Shown here: in pieces, positions 33,530-44,718 of the stretch
Layout of the letters: every line of letters starts with the position of its first letter
Position numbering within the stretch: position 1 is the stretch's first letter
NCBI RefSeq assembly: GCF_023898315.1
Contig: NC_064618.1
Location: forward strand, 188,967,548-189,031,547
Direction: 5' to 3'
Origin: Schistocerca nitens
Taxonomy: Eukaryota; Arthropoda; Insecta; Orthoptera; Acrididae
Length of the DNA: 64,000 nt
Translations under genes and position numbers: made by a program
Notes under the pieces: generated by a model
The model's input: the letters and a program-made list of their open reading frames with translations, nothing else
What the model was told of the DNA's origin: nothing
Database searches by the model: none

Positions 33530-35500
33530 ATGGCGTGTGAAAAACGTAACACTAGGCTCCAAAGTAAATTGAGAAATGACAGCGAAGACGAAAGCAGTGT
33601 GTTAGCGCCACCATGTAATGAATTAACTAATATTCAAAGTAGTAATTTGGTAACTGTGCATAGGGAAATGGAGCGGGTGGCAAACAATGGCGTGCACAGT
33701 GAAACAATTAGTAAAGAGGGAAGCATTATCGTTCGATCGGTCGGCAATAGCTCGCCTCAGGAATCGGGTATGACAGGACACAATTTTTCAAATATTGTAG
33801 ACTCAGGTTTTGGGTCCTCACCGTTTTCTCAAATGAGTCAAGACACATTTTCTGCTTGTCAAAATGTGAATGTTGACGGTGAAAATGCACTGCAAAAAAA
33901 CATAGAGAAACAGATTCCAGACACTAATACATTATTATTGCAATTAATGCAACAAATGGGACAAAATCTTCGAAAGTTAGACACAGTGGAACAAAATCAG
34001 AAACAAACACAGCAAAAGCTTGAAAAATTAGACACAATGGAACAAAATCAGAGACAAACACAGCAAAAGCTTCAAAAATTAGACACAATGGAACAACACC
34101 AGAGACAAACACAGCAACAGTTAGACGCAATGGAACAAAAGCTTCAAAAGTTAGACTCAGTGGAAAATAAGCTTGAACAAACACGTGAAGATTTAACTAC
34201 CGAGTTACATAACATTGAATCGAAATGTCAAAAAGTCTGTAATGATGTAAAAACACAAATTTGTGAGCATTTTCAACCTATTTTTTCGCGGCATGAAAAT
34301 GCATTACAGAATCACGAAGCAGCCATAAAAGAACTGCAAACCATTGTTCATGAAAATCATGAGACCTTGTCGGCTAAAATTGACTCAGTTGCATCTACCG
34401 ATTCGGTTACGCAACTTGCAAAAACTCAGGAAAACTTAAAGGACACAGTAGATACTCTGAAACTTGATTCAGAAAAACACACTGAGGAAATGTGTTCACT
34501 ATCAGAGAAAGTAGCCGAACTTTCGGATCAGTTCACTAACTTATCTACGAAGGTAGATGATAATCTGAATGACACAAAACTGGTAGTCTTTAATGACACA
34601 GAAGAGAGCGAACAAATTAGGAAACTGAAACAAAATCTGAATCAAATTAATACGCAACACCAAAGAGAAATCCGCGAAGTACAAGATCAGCTGACACAGG
34701 TAATACAAGAATTACGTATTTCAGAGGACACTCGCGCCCCAATACGGGAAGAGGGACATAGAAATACGGAACAACCACAAAATAATAACACAGGACACTT
34801 CGGAAATTATGAAAGAAATTGGCAAGGCGCATTGGATTTTGAGATGGAACCGCCGAAACGACGTAACAATGACCGATATGCGACTCGCCGACACGATGAT
34901 TTTGACTATAAGCTGTTCATTACTACACGTAAATTCAAAACGGTTAAAAATTCTGCCAACGACATTCATCCACAAGCGTGGCTTCATCAATTCTCTCATT
35001 GTTTTCCTCCCAACTGGTCATTAGAGCACAGATTAGAATTTATGTGTGGCTATTTAGAGAATGAACCAGCTGTAAGAATGCGATCGGTCATTCACGATTG
35101 CCACAGTGAAGGAGAATTTTATCATGCCTTCCTCTCAGCATATTGGTCTCAAGCTACACAAGACCGAGTAAAACATAGCATCATGATGATGAAACACTTT
35201 GAAGAATCTGAATTTTCCAGTCTTGTCAAATATTTTGAAGACATGTTGCATAAGAATCAGTATCTTTCAAACCCATACAGCCCCTCAGAACTCATCCGCA
35301 TTTGCTTAATGAAATTGCCTGAACATTTACGACACATTATTTTGGCAGGACGTTGCAGAGACGACATTGAAGCTTTTCAGGGACTCCTACAAGAATTAGA
35401 AATTGACACTGACAGTCGCCGGATGCGAAAACAGGAAAACAATCACTACAGGTCACATACGTCACAATTCCGTGACGACAGAAACAATAACTGGACATGA
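33530..35500 (+). CDS. Gag-like structural protein of the LTR element, 656 codons
   Basis: Would assemble the cytoplasmic particle that packages element RNA. The start is the first ATG in frame (MACEKRNTRLQSKL); the open frame extends a few codons further 5' without an ATG. Residues about 1-125 are Ser/Asn-rich linker. About 126-410 form a long Gln/Lys/Glu-rich coiled coil beginning with near-identical repeats (LDTMEQNQRQTQQKL). About 455-640 are a capsid-like domain: IHPQAWLHQFSHCFP, HRLEFMCGYLENEP, YHAFLSAYWSQATQDR, FEDMLHKNQYLSNPYSP, a pattern like the retrotransposon Gag family. The frame meets TGA at 35498-35500, but coding text clearly continues after it. No zinc knuckle was seen. Confidence 0.85.
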   Translation: MACEKRNTRLQSKLRNDSEDESSVLAPPCNELTNIQSSNLVTVHREMERVANNGVHSETISKEGSIIVRSVGNSSPQESGMTGHNFSNIVDSGFGSSPFSQMSQDTFSACQNVNVDGENALQKNIEKQIPDTNTLLLQLMQQMGQNLRKLDTVEQNQKQTQQKLEKLDTMEQNQRQTQQKLQKLDTMEQHQRQTQQQLDAMEQKLQKLDSVENKLEQTREDLTTELHNIESKCQKVCNDVKTQICEHFQPIFSRHENALQNHEAAIKELQTIVHENHETLSAKIDSVASTDSVTQLAKTQENLKDTVDTLKLDSEKHTEEMCSLSEKVAELSDQFTNLSTKVDDNLNDTKLVVFNDTEESEQIRKLKQNLNQINTQHQREIREVQDQLTQVIQELRISEDTRAPIREEGHRNTEQPQNNNTGHFGNYERNWQGALDFEMEPPKRRNNDRYATRRHDDFDYKLFITTRKFKTVKNSANDIHPQAWLHQFSHCFPPNWSLEHRLEFMCGYLENEPAVRMRSVIHDCHSEGEFYHAFLSAYWSQATQDRVKHSIMMMKHFEESEFSSLVKYFEDMLHKNQYLSNPYSPSELIRICLMKLPEHLRHIILAGRCRDDIEAFQGLLQELEIDTDSRRMRKQENNHYRSHTSQFRDDRNNNWT

Positions 35501-35970
35501 CAAGGCTATTCTTACAACGCAAATCGTGACCAAAACAGACACCACCCATATGACAACCACTGGCAGAGTAATAATAGTTACAGAGAAAGATCGCATTTCC
35601 ATAGTAATGAATATCACAGAGATTACCTTAGAAACAGACAATATGGGAACCAAGACAATTATTATCACGGGAGACAGAATAACTTCAGACGCAACGGTCC
35701 ACCGTGCAGTGATAATTCAGGGAGAAATTCACCACCACTTAACCGACAAGAAAGAAACTACAGGAATTACCGACATGACGACAGACGATATAATCGTAAC
35801 GACAGACCTGAATTGCATCAGAACTGGCGAGATTCAAACAGAGCAGGGCGCTCTCGACAAGATGTATTTGTAGAAGTTAGGTCTCTTGATCCCAATAACG
35901 ATGCACGCCAACAAAGAGATAGCAGACAATTACTTGGTCCGCAGGCAGCCACGTGCGCCGGCTGGGCTTG
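35501..35970 (+). pseudogene. continuation of Gag past the in-frame TGA: Arg/Asn-rich nucleic-acid-binding tail
   Basis: In the same frame as Gag, 156 further sense codons follow the TGA, very rich in Arg, Asn, Tyr and His (for example RRYNRNDRPELHQNWRDSNR), a typical RNA-binding C-terminal tail, to the stop at 35968-35970. Either TGA arose by mutation of one codon, or it is read through. The Thr-rich frame overlapping this stretch is a shadow of it. Confidence 0.75.
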
Positions 35971-35985
35971 AGAAAAACAACATAA

Positions 35986-36123
35986 GTTAACCTTGAGGAA
36001 AATTCCAGTATTCCTTACCGACGTATACCACATGATAATTGCGTTGAAACTGAAAGTCTGCGGACTGTAGAGGGTAAAAGATTGCACCACATTTCACATG
36101 TAAAACCGTTTATTGAAAGATAA
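35986..36123 (+). pseudogene. possible Pol C-terminal end left after internal deletion
   Basis: Short frame between stops, ending LRTVEGKRLHHISHVKPFIE then R and TAA. The HHISHVKPFI-type ending resembles the extreme C-terminus of gypsy-type integrases. If right, almost the whole pol gene was removed between about 35970 and 35986. Only 45 codons, so the call is tentative. Confidence 0.45.
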
Positions 36124-39100
36124 TCTGCTTTTTAACTTTGTCTTTGCCATATAACTTTTCACTTTACATTACTAGTATGCTTTGTCAGACTTAGAATCTG
36201 TTAATATGCAACAATTTTTGAAGTTAAATATCCAGTCAAGAACCAAGAGAACTTATTTAAACAGAAATTACGAATGCATTGTTATTGTGAAAAGACTACA
36301 CAGTGTTCTTGTGTGTGTACATTCTTGCTTGTTAGTTGCACGATTACGTAACGACTATAAGGCTCACTTACTTAGAACATTTACCAGTACTGCTAATGAG
36401 ATTTTAATGCAACATTTTGGTTTACTTGAAAATACATTCTGGATTTAAAGTACTTTCTGTGAGATACCAGATGACACAGTGGTTAGTTTATGTGACAGCT
36501 ACATGATTTTATCACGACACTACTAATGAGTGACAATTTACAATGTTGTTTTTGCGATGTATCTGTTTTATATCTGCACAGTTTTTCTGAATTCTTCTAG
36601 AAAGTAAAACATGTTTTAGTAGTAACTTTTGTGGTATAGCTACAATAAGACAGCCTTTTTCGTAGCACAACAATACGTTACATTATAGTACTTTCTTCAC
36701 CACGGCAATAAGCATAATAACTACGATATCTATATGCAAAGCATCTCACTTTTGTTTATGATGAGGTGAGTACATTGACTTAAGCACAACTTTGCTTACA
36801 GAGGACGATAACTACGACACTTCAACAGAATTATCTTACAGCAAGACGCACATTTAGCGCTACAGGACACGCATTTTAGTGATTAATTTTGTACTTAAAA
36901 TATTTATTTTTAAAGATTTTTGAATTGCAAAGAAGGTTTTTCGTGATACATTTCATTCCATTGCTGTAATCTGTAACACCTGAGGGTATAATTACATTAA
37001 TCCTCAGGGGGGTACACGCTCACTTTGTGTACCATGTGTTTGGCGAGCACAAGGAGCCCTAGCTAATATGGTATTTGCTTATACAACTTTACACATCGGT
37101 ACCTTATTTCTCTAACACAGAATTACACAGCTATCTGATTATTTACCTGAGAGAGACAAACATTTATTTTACTACATCAGTGACAGACGTTTACGTAATT
37201 ACACCGTTGGATAACTTCACACTTACGAAATTGTATGTTGTTTGTACTTTGTGAACTGTTCATACTTTTTCGGAGCCATTGTGGTACTATGAGAGCTTTG
37301 AATGATGTATTTGGTATGGGATCATGATTTTAAAGTACGTTTGAGGCAGATGACACTTTTGACATGAGCAGAGAATTTTTTTAGGTTTGGAAATTATTGT
37401 AGAAAGCTACGACGATTTTGAGAGTTGACTGAGGTTTTATGATGTTATTTTTACGACGACGATGTGTATTATGCTGTTGAGCTATGTTTATGATGAACAA
37501 TTTGATGCTATATGGGGAATTTGATTATGCTATGTATTTATTACGATGAAATAGTGAAGTGTCGTCGCAAGATTGACGTGTCGACAAATATGTATATGTG
37601 TAATAAGGTAAGGAGTAATGAAAAGTGATTAGGGACTCTGACTTGTGGAAAAGGTTGTTGGAACCCAAGAATCGTACTTCAAGGTTATGAAATGTGTGTA
37701 AATGTGTGACTGTATCACAATGCTGAAGAATATTTTTTTTTGGACACTTATATTTATAGGATTTTGTTTCTACAGATTTGCAACGCTAATTCTTGACCTG
37801 TGAAATATTTTTTTTTAAGACTGCCACTGTAGCGGAAACTGCTGTCGTAAATATTTCCGTAAGAAAGTTAAGTGACCACCTGCATGTAATACGTCGTGGG
37901 CACCCAGATGGGCGACAGCCGCCCGAGAAAAAAAGCCATTAGCGTGTGCCTTCCAGCGGCACAGGTAGAAAAAAAAAAGGGAGGCCATTATCCTCGCTAT
38001 TGACGTTCCTTTGTAGAGAGCATCGCAAAAACGACACGGTCGAACTTGAAAACATATGTTGACACTGTGGAGCTCTTAATTTATGATATTTACAGAAATG
38101 CCTAATGAAATGACGAGAAATATTTTTACATCTGCACACCTGATTAAGACAAGCGTCTTTCTACGAGAGTTGAGAGAATGTCTACTAACTTATGAAATGT
38201 CACATGACTATTGAATGATATTTTTATGCTTTGGTTTGCGTAATTGCTTATTTCATTTGATATCTAGTTTCTAGCTGCACTGCAGCATTGGTTATAATAA
38301 AATTTTATAGATGTACTAATATAAATATTTTATGTCTACAGATCGAGTAAATAATATTTTTTTTAAAAAAAATGAGAGAGCACAAAAAGACATTTACCTT
38401 CACAGGAACTGCAATCATAGTTTCCTTTTCAAGTACTTGTTAATTTCTTTTGCAGAATAAATTGTGATGCATCACTCTAGTGTTAAGATGTGACATAGGT
38501 ATTAGACATGGCCATTTTTAGTGTAATATTTTTTCTGCTTGAGCTATGTCATGTTTAGAGATAAGTTTTTTTTTGCTGCTGCTGTTTGCCAGGCATAGTG
38601 CTACTGAATTTTAATTTGTGTTACTCTGCTAAGCCAGATTTATTTTTCTTGTTTGCTGCTCATTGCCTTATGTTAGTTGTAATTTATGTTGCTTGCTTCG
38701 CCATTTGTATTTTTGATCATTGCTGTTCGTGTTAATTGTTTTGTGCTACTGCATTGCCTCGTCCCTTAGTTTAGCATCTGAGCTCAGTAGATTTAAGTTA
38801 GCTTAAGAGGGGGTAGACTATATAAGAAACTAACTATGATGAATTGGAAGCAATGCATTGACAAGGTATATAAAAAAAGATTTGGGCCAAAATGAGTATT
38901 GTACAATGAGCCATATTTATTTTGAAAGAAATATGGTTAGAATACAGAAAAGAGGTATAGATAGGACTTTTTGGGAATAATGATGAATGACGGGAGATCT
39001 CCGAGAAGTAAAGAAAGTTTTGTTTGCAAAATACTGCAGTAAAAGAAACCCTGTCCTTTCCTTGTGTTATCCCACTATGTGTTTGTGTTCTCTTGTGTAT

Positions 39101-40171
39101 TTATGTTTTTCCTGTATTAATATGTTTATCTGATAAGACTTATGTTGTAGAATTTTTCTAATACTAAGCTACATTCACTATGATGAGGAATACTGTTATC
39201 CTCAAATATAATTTGCATTAATAATATGTTATTTTCTTTGTAAAGATGTTTAGACATTATTTATTCTGTTTTGTTTTAATGCTCACGTGTGAAGTTGATG
39301 TTTCGAAAGTTATTCTGAACTTTTATGTATCTACTTATCTCATCATTCCTGTAACATTGATATATATGTTTATTTCTATTCTATTGTAAAACCTGTACTA
39401 CAAATGTTATCTGTATTGTTATGTCCTTTAATGATGTATTTTGTACCTTTGTAATTGTATTCTTCTGTTATAAAATTGTAATTGACACCAGGTCATCAAA
39501 TTAAGTAACTTGTAAGTTACATTTCACTGCACACGTTTTTATTGGTCATAGTATATGGACAATATGTGAGAAGTAGGGACTGTTAATGTTTGCACGTGTG
39601 TTAATAATTCAGCAAGGGACTGGTTAACAGCATTGCTGGTTCTCAGGACAATTCAAAAACTTTGTGAGTGCACAAGTGGTGGTTATGGACTTGCTCTATT
39701 ATCCGCAAGACTCTTCAATGGTGATAGTGCACCTGCATAGTCACAACAGATGGCTGCTGGCCATCTCTACAAGGACTACAGTGGGTCTGCTCTGTGATGA
39801 CCTACCCACCAATACTCTTCAAAACGTCGACTAACTCCGCTGTGGGTTTGCTCTGTTGTGGCCCATGACCTGTCTGCATGTCGAGAGTCAGCACCGTCTT
39901 TCCGTTGGAAGGACAACACTACTTCTTCAAGACTGCTTGGAAATCCACTACTTCCGTGTGCATTTTCTTTTACTGCTCAGACTTTGAGAAAAACACTGAT
40001 ATTTTACTGTGATGAACGATTAGGACTGTCTTTATGGACTGTGAGAAAGTTTAGCTTTTGACCAACATTGTATCAATAAGTGTGTGCATTTGATTTCTTT
40101 GTTATTGTAATTATGAAAAATTTTTTTCAAATCTGTATTGGCCACTGCCCAAACCAATTTGTAAAATTTTT
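36124..40171. other. 4 kb non-coding 3' region of the LTR element
   Basis: AT-rich, no open frame above 88 codons and none with a recognisable motif. It belongs to the element because it lies between the LTRs. Origin unknown: a long 3' untranslated region, captured host DNA, or a decayed extra gene. Confidence 0.6.
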
Positions 40172-40189
40172 TGTGGGGAGCATGGGGGC
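40172..40189 (+). promoter_or_regulatory. polypurine tract of the LTR element
   Basis: TGTGGGGAGCATGGGGG, a G-rich purine run directly before the 3' LTR, the expected primer site for plus-strand DNA synthesis. Confidence 0.6.
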
Positions 40190-40191
40190 TA

Positions 40192-40748
40192 TATAAGTAG
40201 GCTGTTTAGGTCTTTTATTGGTAACGCCACCTCTGTATGAAAATCACTGGCTGTGCTGTGTGCAGTCTGTGGCTGCTTTGCATTGTTGTAATACTCGCCA
40301 TTGTAGTGTTAGGCAGCTGGCTGTGAACAGCGCGTAGCGTTGCGCAGTTGGAGGTCAGCCGCCAGCAGTGATGGATGTGGGGAGAGAGATGGCGGAGTTT
40401 TCAAATTTGTCATGAACTGCTATATATATTATGACTATTGAGGTAAATACATTGTTTGTTCTCTATTAATATCTTTCATTTGCTAACTATCCCTATCAGT
40501 AGTTAGTGCCTTCCATAGTTTGAATCTTTTATTTAGCTGGCAGTAGTGGCGCTTTCTGTATTGCAGTAGTGGGAGTAACCAAGATTTTTGTGAGGTAAGT
40601 GATTTGTGAAAAGTACAGGTTAATGTTAGTCAGGGCCATTCTCTTGTAGAGATTATTTAAAGTCAGATTGCGTTGCGCTAAAAAAAAAAAAAAATTGTGT
40701 GTCAGCTTAAGCACAGTCTTGTAAAAATTGTTCTAAGGAGACGTTTCA
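40192..40748 (+). repeat. 3' LTR
   Basis: 557 bp, nearly identical to the 5' LTR. Visible differences include the first bases (TATAAG for TGTAAG), GTGATGG for GTGGTGG, a longer A-run at 40681 and a few bases near the 3' end. Confidence 0.92.
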
Positions 40749-41590
40749 AGTGCTCAGATTGAATGGGGTGTTAGAGATGTAGTCTTTCGCCCCTACTGTT
40801 CAATCTATAGACGGAAATAAAAGAAGTACTCAGGAGTCGAATTAAAATTCAGGATGAAAAGATGTCAATGACAAAATTAGCTGGTGATATTCATATCCTT
40901 AGTGTAACTCAGCAAGAATTACAGAATCTGCTGAATGGAACGAACAGCGTAACGAGAACAAAATATGGATGAAGAGTAAATCGGAGAAAGACAGAAGTAA
41001 TGAGAAGCGTAAGAAATGAAAACAGCGAGAGACTTAACATCGGGATTGGTGGACACGAGGCAGGCGAATTTAACGAATTCTGCTACCTAGGCAACAAAAT
41101 GACGCATGACGGACTGAGGAAGGAGGACGTAAAAAGCTGACTATCACTGGCAACAAGGGCAATTACGGCCAAGAGAAGTCTACTAACAACAAACATAGGG
41201 CTTAATTTCAGGAAGAAGTTTCTGAGAATATATGTTTGGAGTACGACACTGTATGGTATGAAACATGTAATGTGTGGCAACCAGAACAGAAGAGAATCGA
41301 GGCATTTGAGATGTGGTACTACAGAAACATGTTGAAAATTAGGTGAACCGCTAAGGTATGCAATAAGATAGTTCGGAGAATCGGCGAGGAGAGTATATGA
41401 GAAACACCGACGAGAAGAAGAGGTAGGATAGTTCCAGAGGGAGCTGAAGAGGGTAAAAACTGTAAGCGAAGACAGAGATTGGAATATATCCAGCAAATTA
41501 TTGAGGACGTCATTGCAAGCGCTACACTGAAGTGAAGAGGCTCGCACTGGAGAAGCCGCATCAAACCAGTCAGAAGGCTGATGACACAAT
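40749..41590 (+). pseudogene. LINE C reverse transcriptase fragment, 3' part
   Basis: Continuation of the fragment cut at 32671. SAQIEWGVRDV follows straight on from the GVQDEE stop codon; then KFRMKRCQ-type and LAGDIHILS (about 40880-40905, in place of the FADD box, so the catalytic Asp pair is reduced), NEFCYLGNKMTHDGLRKEDV (about 41075-41130), RKKFLRIYVWSTTLYGM (about 41210-41260), KRIEAFEMWYYRNMLKI (about 41290-41342), and the C-terminal HQTSQKADDTIN near 41566. Stops and frame changes throughout. Confidence 0.8.
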
Positions 41591-41985
41591 AAATCTGTTT
41601 AAAGTAGCCACTAAAAATCTCTATTGACACAATATAAGAATTCGTGGTTTTCCTTCGATATCATTTCTACTTCATGTCGATTTCTTTTGCTGCCCGAAGA
41701 ATGGCGAAGTCATTACAGCATCTGTGAAAGGAAGACCAAATTATCCGTAGGGTTAGAAAAACTCAAGTACGCTACTCGTGCGTTCAAAAGACTCCAGTGG
41801 GAGACTTGGCATAAACGATGTAAATCGCAGAGGGTAGTTCCAACTTGCAAATGAAAAATTTCCTCCGACATACATATCACATAATAGTGAAGTCAACAAC
41901 GAAAATTACTCTGAAATATTATACAGTCGGAAACTTTGCACAATGCTAGGTGGGAGTATCCTGAACAATATTCTAGAAGTCATGA
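41591..41985. other. unassigned DNA
   Basis: Nothing recognised. Confidence 0.4.
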
Positions 41986-42560
41986 CCCGTGGGGTGTGAA
42001 CGTTGGGTTGAGTGGAAGGGGTGGGGTCGTTTAAATATCAATTTTTTACATTTTTCTCGAATAACTGGAAAACTACGGTCTCTATGGAAAATATGTCTCA
42101 ACACCAAATTAAACGACAGTAAATTTCCTACAAAAAGCATCACTCGTTTTATTGCTAGGACTAATAATTTCCACGTTGCGAGGGATGGAAAATCGTAGTT
42201 AATAAAAATTGTTTTAAAAGTACAAAATTACTGTTTACCGATGGATGAAGTAAGTTAGAAACAAACATTAAATTCATGTACCACGGGAAAGTGCAGTAGA
42301 TCCGTGTTAAGGGATAAACTGTGCTCCTGTGGGTGTAAAAGGATTTGTGGGGTAGTAATGTGAGGGAAGCCAGGTCGCCGGATTGTGGTCACACACTTCC
42401 CCTCTTCACAGGTGTGCAAACTGCAGATTGAACAGGTGTTTCCACACTGTATCAGCCCATTAAGTGACATGAAGCAACTACAAAATGTTTCACAAAGTTA
42501 TACCGACCCTCGGCCGTAGCAATGGCTACATATTGTGAAGATATGACCGGGATGGTTTTA
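41986..42560 (+). repeat. unclassified dispersed repeat, copy 1
   Basis: Matches the reverse complement of 49345-49915 with interruptions. Shared words include GTGGGGTGTGA, TTTTTCTCGAAT, GTTAAGGGATAAA.TGTGCTCC and TGTGCAAACTGCAGA/TCTGCAAATTGAAGA. No open frame or tRNA-like head, and no terminal repeat seen. Confidence 0.65.
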
Positions 42561-43524
42561 TTTCCCACAAAAGCGTTAACACTGCATGGAATGCACATGC
42601 GCTCTAACAATGTTAAAGCAAGAAACTCATATGGACTGAATCTTCGCAAATATATGCAATATTTTGCACTGCTTACAGACAATTTGATTCTTAGCCGTCT
42701 TGAGAAATTGATTCAGTCGTCCTGCCCTGCCGCTGTAGTGTTCTTCCGGGAAAGGAAACTTCCGCCAGTAAGAGGACTACTTGATTTTCAGTTTATAGGC
42801 TATACTTCCCCAGTATTTCGTGTTCGATTCTCTTATATATGTAGACAAAATTACTTCAGTGAGCTGGGTAATATACGAAAATTGTTTTCAGTGTATCCAG
42901 TTAGTACTTTTGCAGTTAAGTGAGCTATTAAGTAAAATACGTTTCTGTAAATTTGTTTGAGAAGTCTTTGAATTGTTTGCGTGATGTTGTCGGTGACTTT
43001 TGTAGTGTTGGTGGGTAAGGGATGTGACTGCTAAATGTGACACCCTACTACTCTATATCACAGACAGCATACTGTAAATCTGTGTAACTGTGCTGTACAT
43101 ACGTGGCGCTGAATTACTAAGTGAACAGAAAGTTACTGCATTTCTCTAGGTGTAAATTGTGTTACTAATAGGCTGCATAAATCTTTTCCATTCGGAAAAT
43201 ACTAGTAGTTGTAGTACGGACTGCAGTGAGTGGAGCCACCTATCACACAGCGATATAATGTCTTGTATGATAGGTGTGATTTTATGTGGTGGAATGGGAC
43301 TCATCATGCTCAGGTCTAGATCACTGACCTACTGCAATACACTACTTGACTTGCGTTAAAATATCTGAAGTTCTATAACACCACGTGTCCTTCCTCTGCT
43401 GTAGATCGTTGCAATTGAAGCTTCTGTTTCTCTTCTGCGGCTGGGGTTATGCATTTGCTATCCCACATGCTGTCAAAATATTCCAGTCAGTGACAGTAGA
43501 GATAATGAAACTGACATTGTCAAA
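42561..43524. other. unassigned DNA
   Basis: No recognised element. An open frame of 133 codons (42522-42923, plus) shows no domain or codon pattern I trust. Confidence 0.4.
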
Positions 43525-43789
43525 TACACTACTGGCCATTAAAATTGCTACACCACGAGTATGAAGTGCTAGAGACGTGACATTTAACCGACAGGAAGAA
43601 GATGGTGTGATATGCAAATTATTAGCTTTTCAGAGCGTTCACACAAGGTTGGCGACGGTGGCGACACCTACAACGAGCTGACATGGGGAAAGCTTCCTAC
43701 CGATTTCTCATACACAAACAGCAGTTGACCGGCTTTGCCTGATGAAACGTTGTTGTAACGCCTCGTGTAAGGAGGAGAAAAGGTACCAT

Positions 43790-44511
43790 CACGTTTTCGA
43801 CTTCGATAAAGGTCGGATTGTATCCTAACGCGATTGCGGTTTATCGTATCACGACACTGCTGATCGCGTTGCTCGAGGTGCAATGACTGTTATCAGAATA
43901 TGGAATCGGTTGGTTCAAGAGGGTTATACGGAACGCCGTTGCAGGATCCCTATGGCCTCGTAACACTAGCAGTCGAGATGACAGGTATCTTATCCGCATG
44001 GCTGTAATGGATCGTGCAGCCACGTCTCGATCCATGAGTCAACAGATGGGGACGTTTGCAAGACAACAACCATCTGCACGAACAGTTCGACGATGTTTGC
44101 AGCAGCATGGACTATCAGATCGGAGATCATGGCTGCGGTTACCCTTGACGCTCCATCACAGACAGCAGCGCCTGCGATCGTGTACTCAACGACGAACCTG
44201 GGTGCACGAATGGCAAACATCAGTTTTTCGGATGAATCCAGGTTCTGTTTACAGTATCATGATGGTCCCATCCGTGTTTGGACTCATCGCGGTGAACGCA
44301 CATTGGAAGTGTGTATTCGTCATCGCCATAGTGGCGTATCGCCCGGCGTGATGGTATGGGGTGCCATTGGTAACACGTCTCGGTCACCTCTTGTTCGCAT
44401 TGACGGCACTTTGAACAGTGGGCGTTACGTTTCAGATGTGTTACGATCCGTGGCTCTACCCTGCATTCGATCCCTGCGACACCCTACATTTCAGCAGGAT
44501 AATGCACGACC
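43790..44511 (+). pseudogene. Tc1-type transposase, 5' part
   Basis: N-terminal and catalytic core. FDKGRIVS (about 43803), GLSYHDTADRVARGAMTV (about 43837-43890) and IWNRLVQEGYTERR (about 43898-43940) form the first DNA-binding half; a second half near 44020-44130 is frame-shifted. ISFSDESRFCLQYHDGPIRV (about 44222-44281) holds the first catalytic Asp, GVMVWGAIG (about 44347-44373) follows, and FQQDNARP (to 44511) contains the second Asp just before the LINE insertion. Several frame changes and stops in the first 300 bases. Confidence 0.88.
44499..44511 (+). repeat. LINE D target-site duplication, left
   Basis: ATAATGCACGACC, repeated at 48300-48312. The duplicated bases are the transposase codons around NARP. 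Confidence 0.92.
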
Positions 44512-44718
44512 CCCCCCCCCCATGAACCATGGACCTTGCCGTTGGTGGGGAGGCTTGCGTGCCTCAGCGATACAGATAGCCGTACCGTAGGTACAACCAC
44601 AACGGAGGGGTATCTGTTGAGAGGCCAGACAAACGTGTGGTTCCTGAAGAGGGGCAGCAGCCTTTTCAGTAGTTGCAAGGGCAACAGTCTGGATGATTGA
44701 CTGATCTGGCCTTGTAAC

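Larger units (their letters stand above)
32672..40748 (+). mobile_element. LTR retrotransposon, 8077 bp, Gag-only
   Basis: Two direct LTRs (32672-33222 and 40192-40748) differing at only about ten positions, TG...CA ends (the right LTR start is mutated to TA), and AGTG on both sides (32668-32671 and 40749-40752) as a 4 bp target duplication, the size usual for Ty3/gypsy elements. Removing the element and one AGTG rejoins the interrupted LINE C frame. The internal part has a leader, a long Gag-like frame, a short piece resembling the end of Pol, then 4 kb without coding. No protease, reverse transcriptase, RNase H or integrase core is seen. It is non-autonomous and fairly young. Confidence 0.92.

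Noticed and set aside
35403..35873. 156-codon Thr/Ile-rich open frame after Gag
   Set aside because: It is the +1 shadow of the Arg/Asn-rich Gag tail. CGN/AAY-rich DNA read out of frame gives Thr, Asp and Ile. The in-frame continuation is more protein-like.
41083..41589. 168-codon minus-strand frame
   Set aside because: Antisense of the LINE C C-terminal region, with the same Ser/Leu-rich bias.
42522..42923. 133-codon plus-strand frame
   Set aside because: No recognisable domain, overlaps the edge of a dispersed repeat, and is within the length expected by chance among so many frames.
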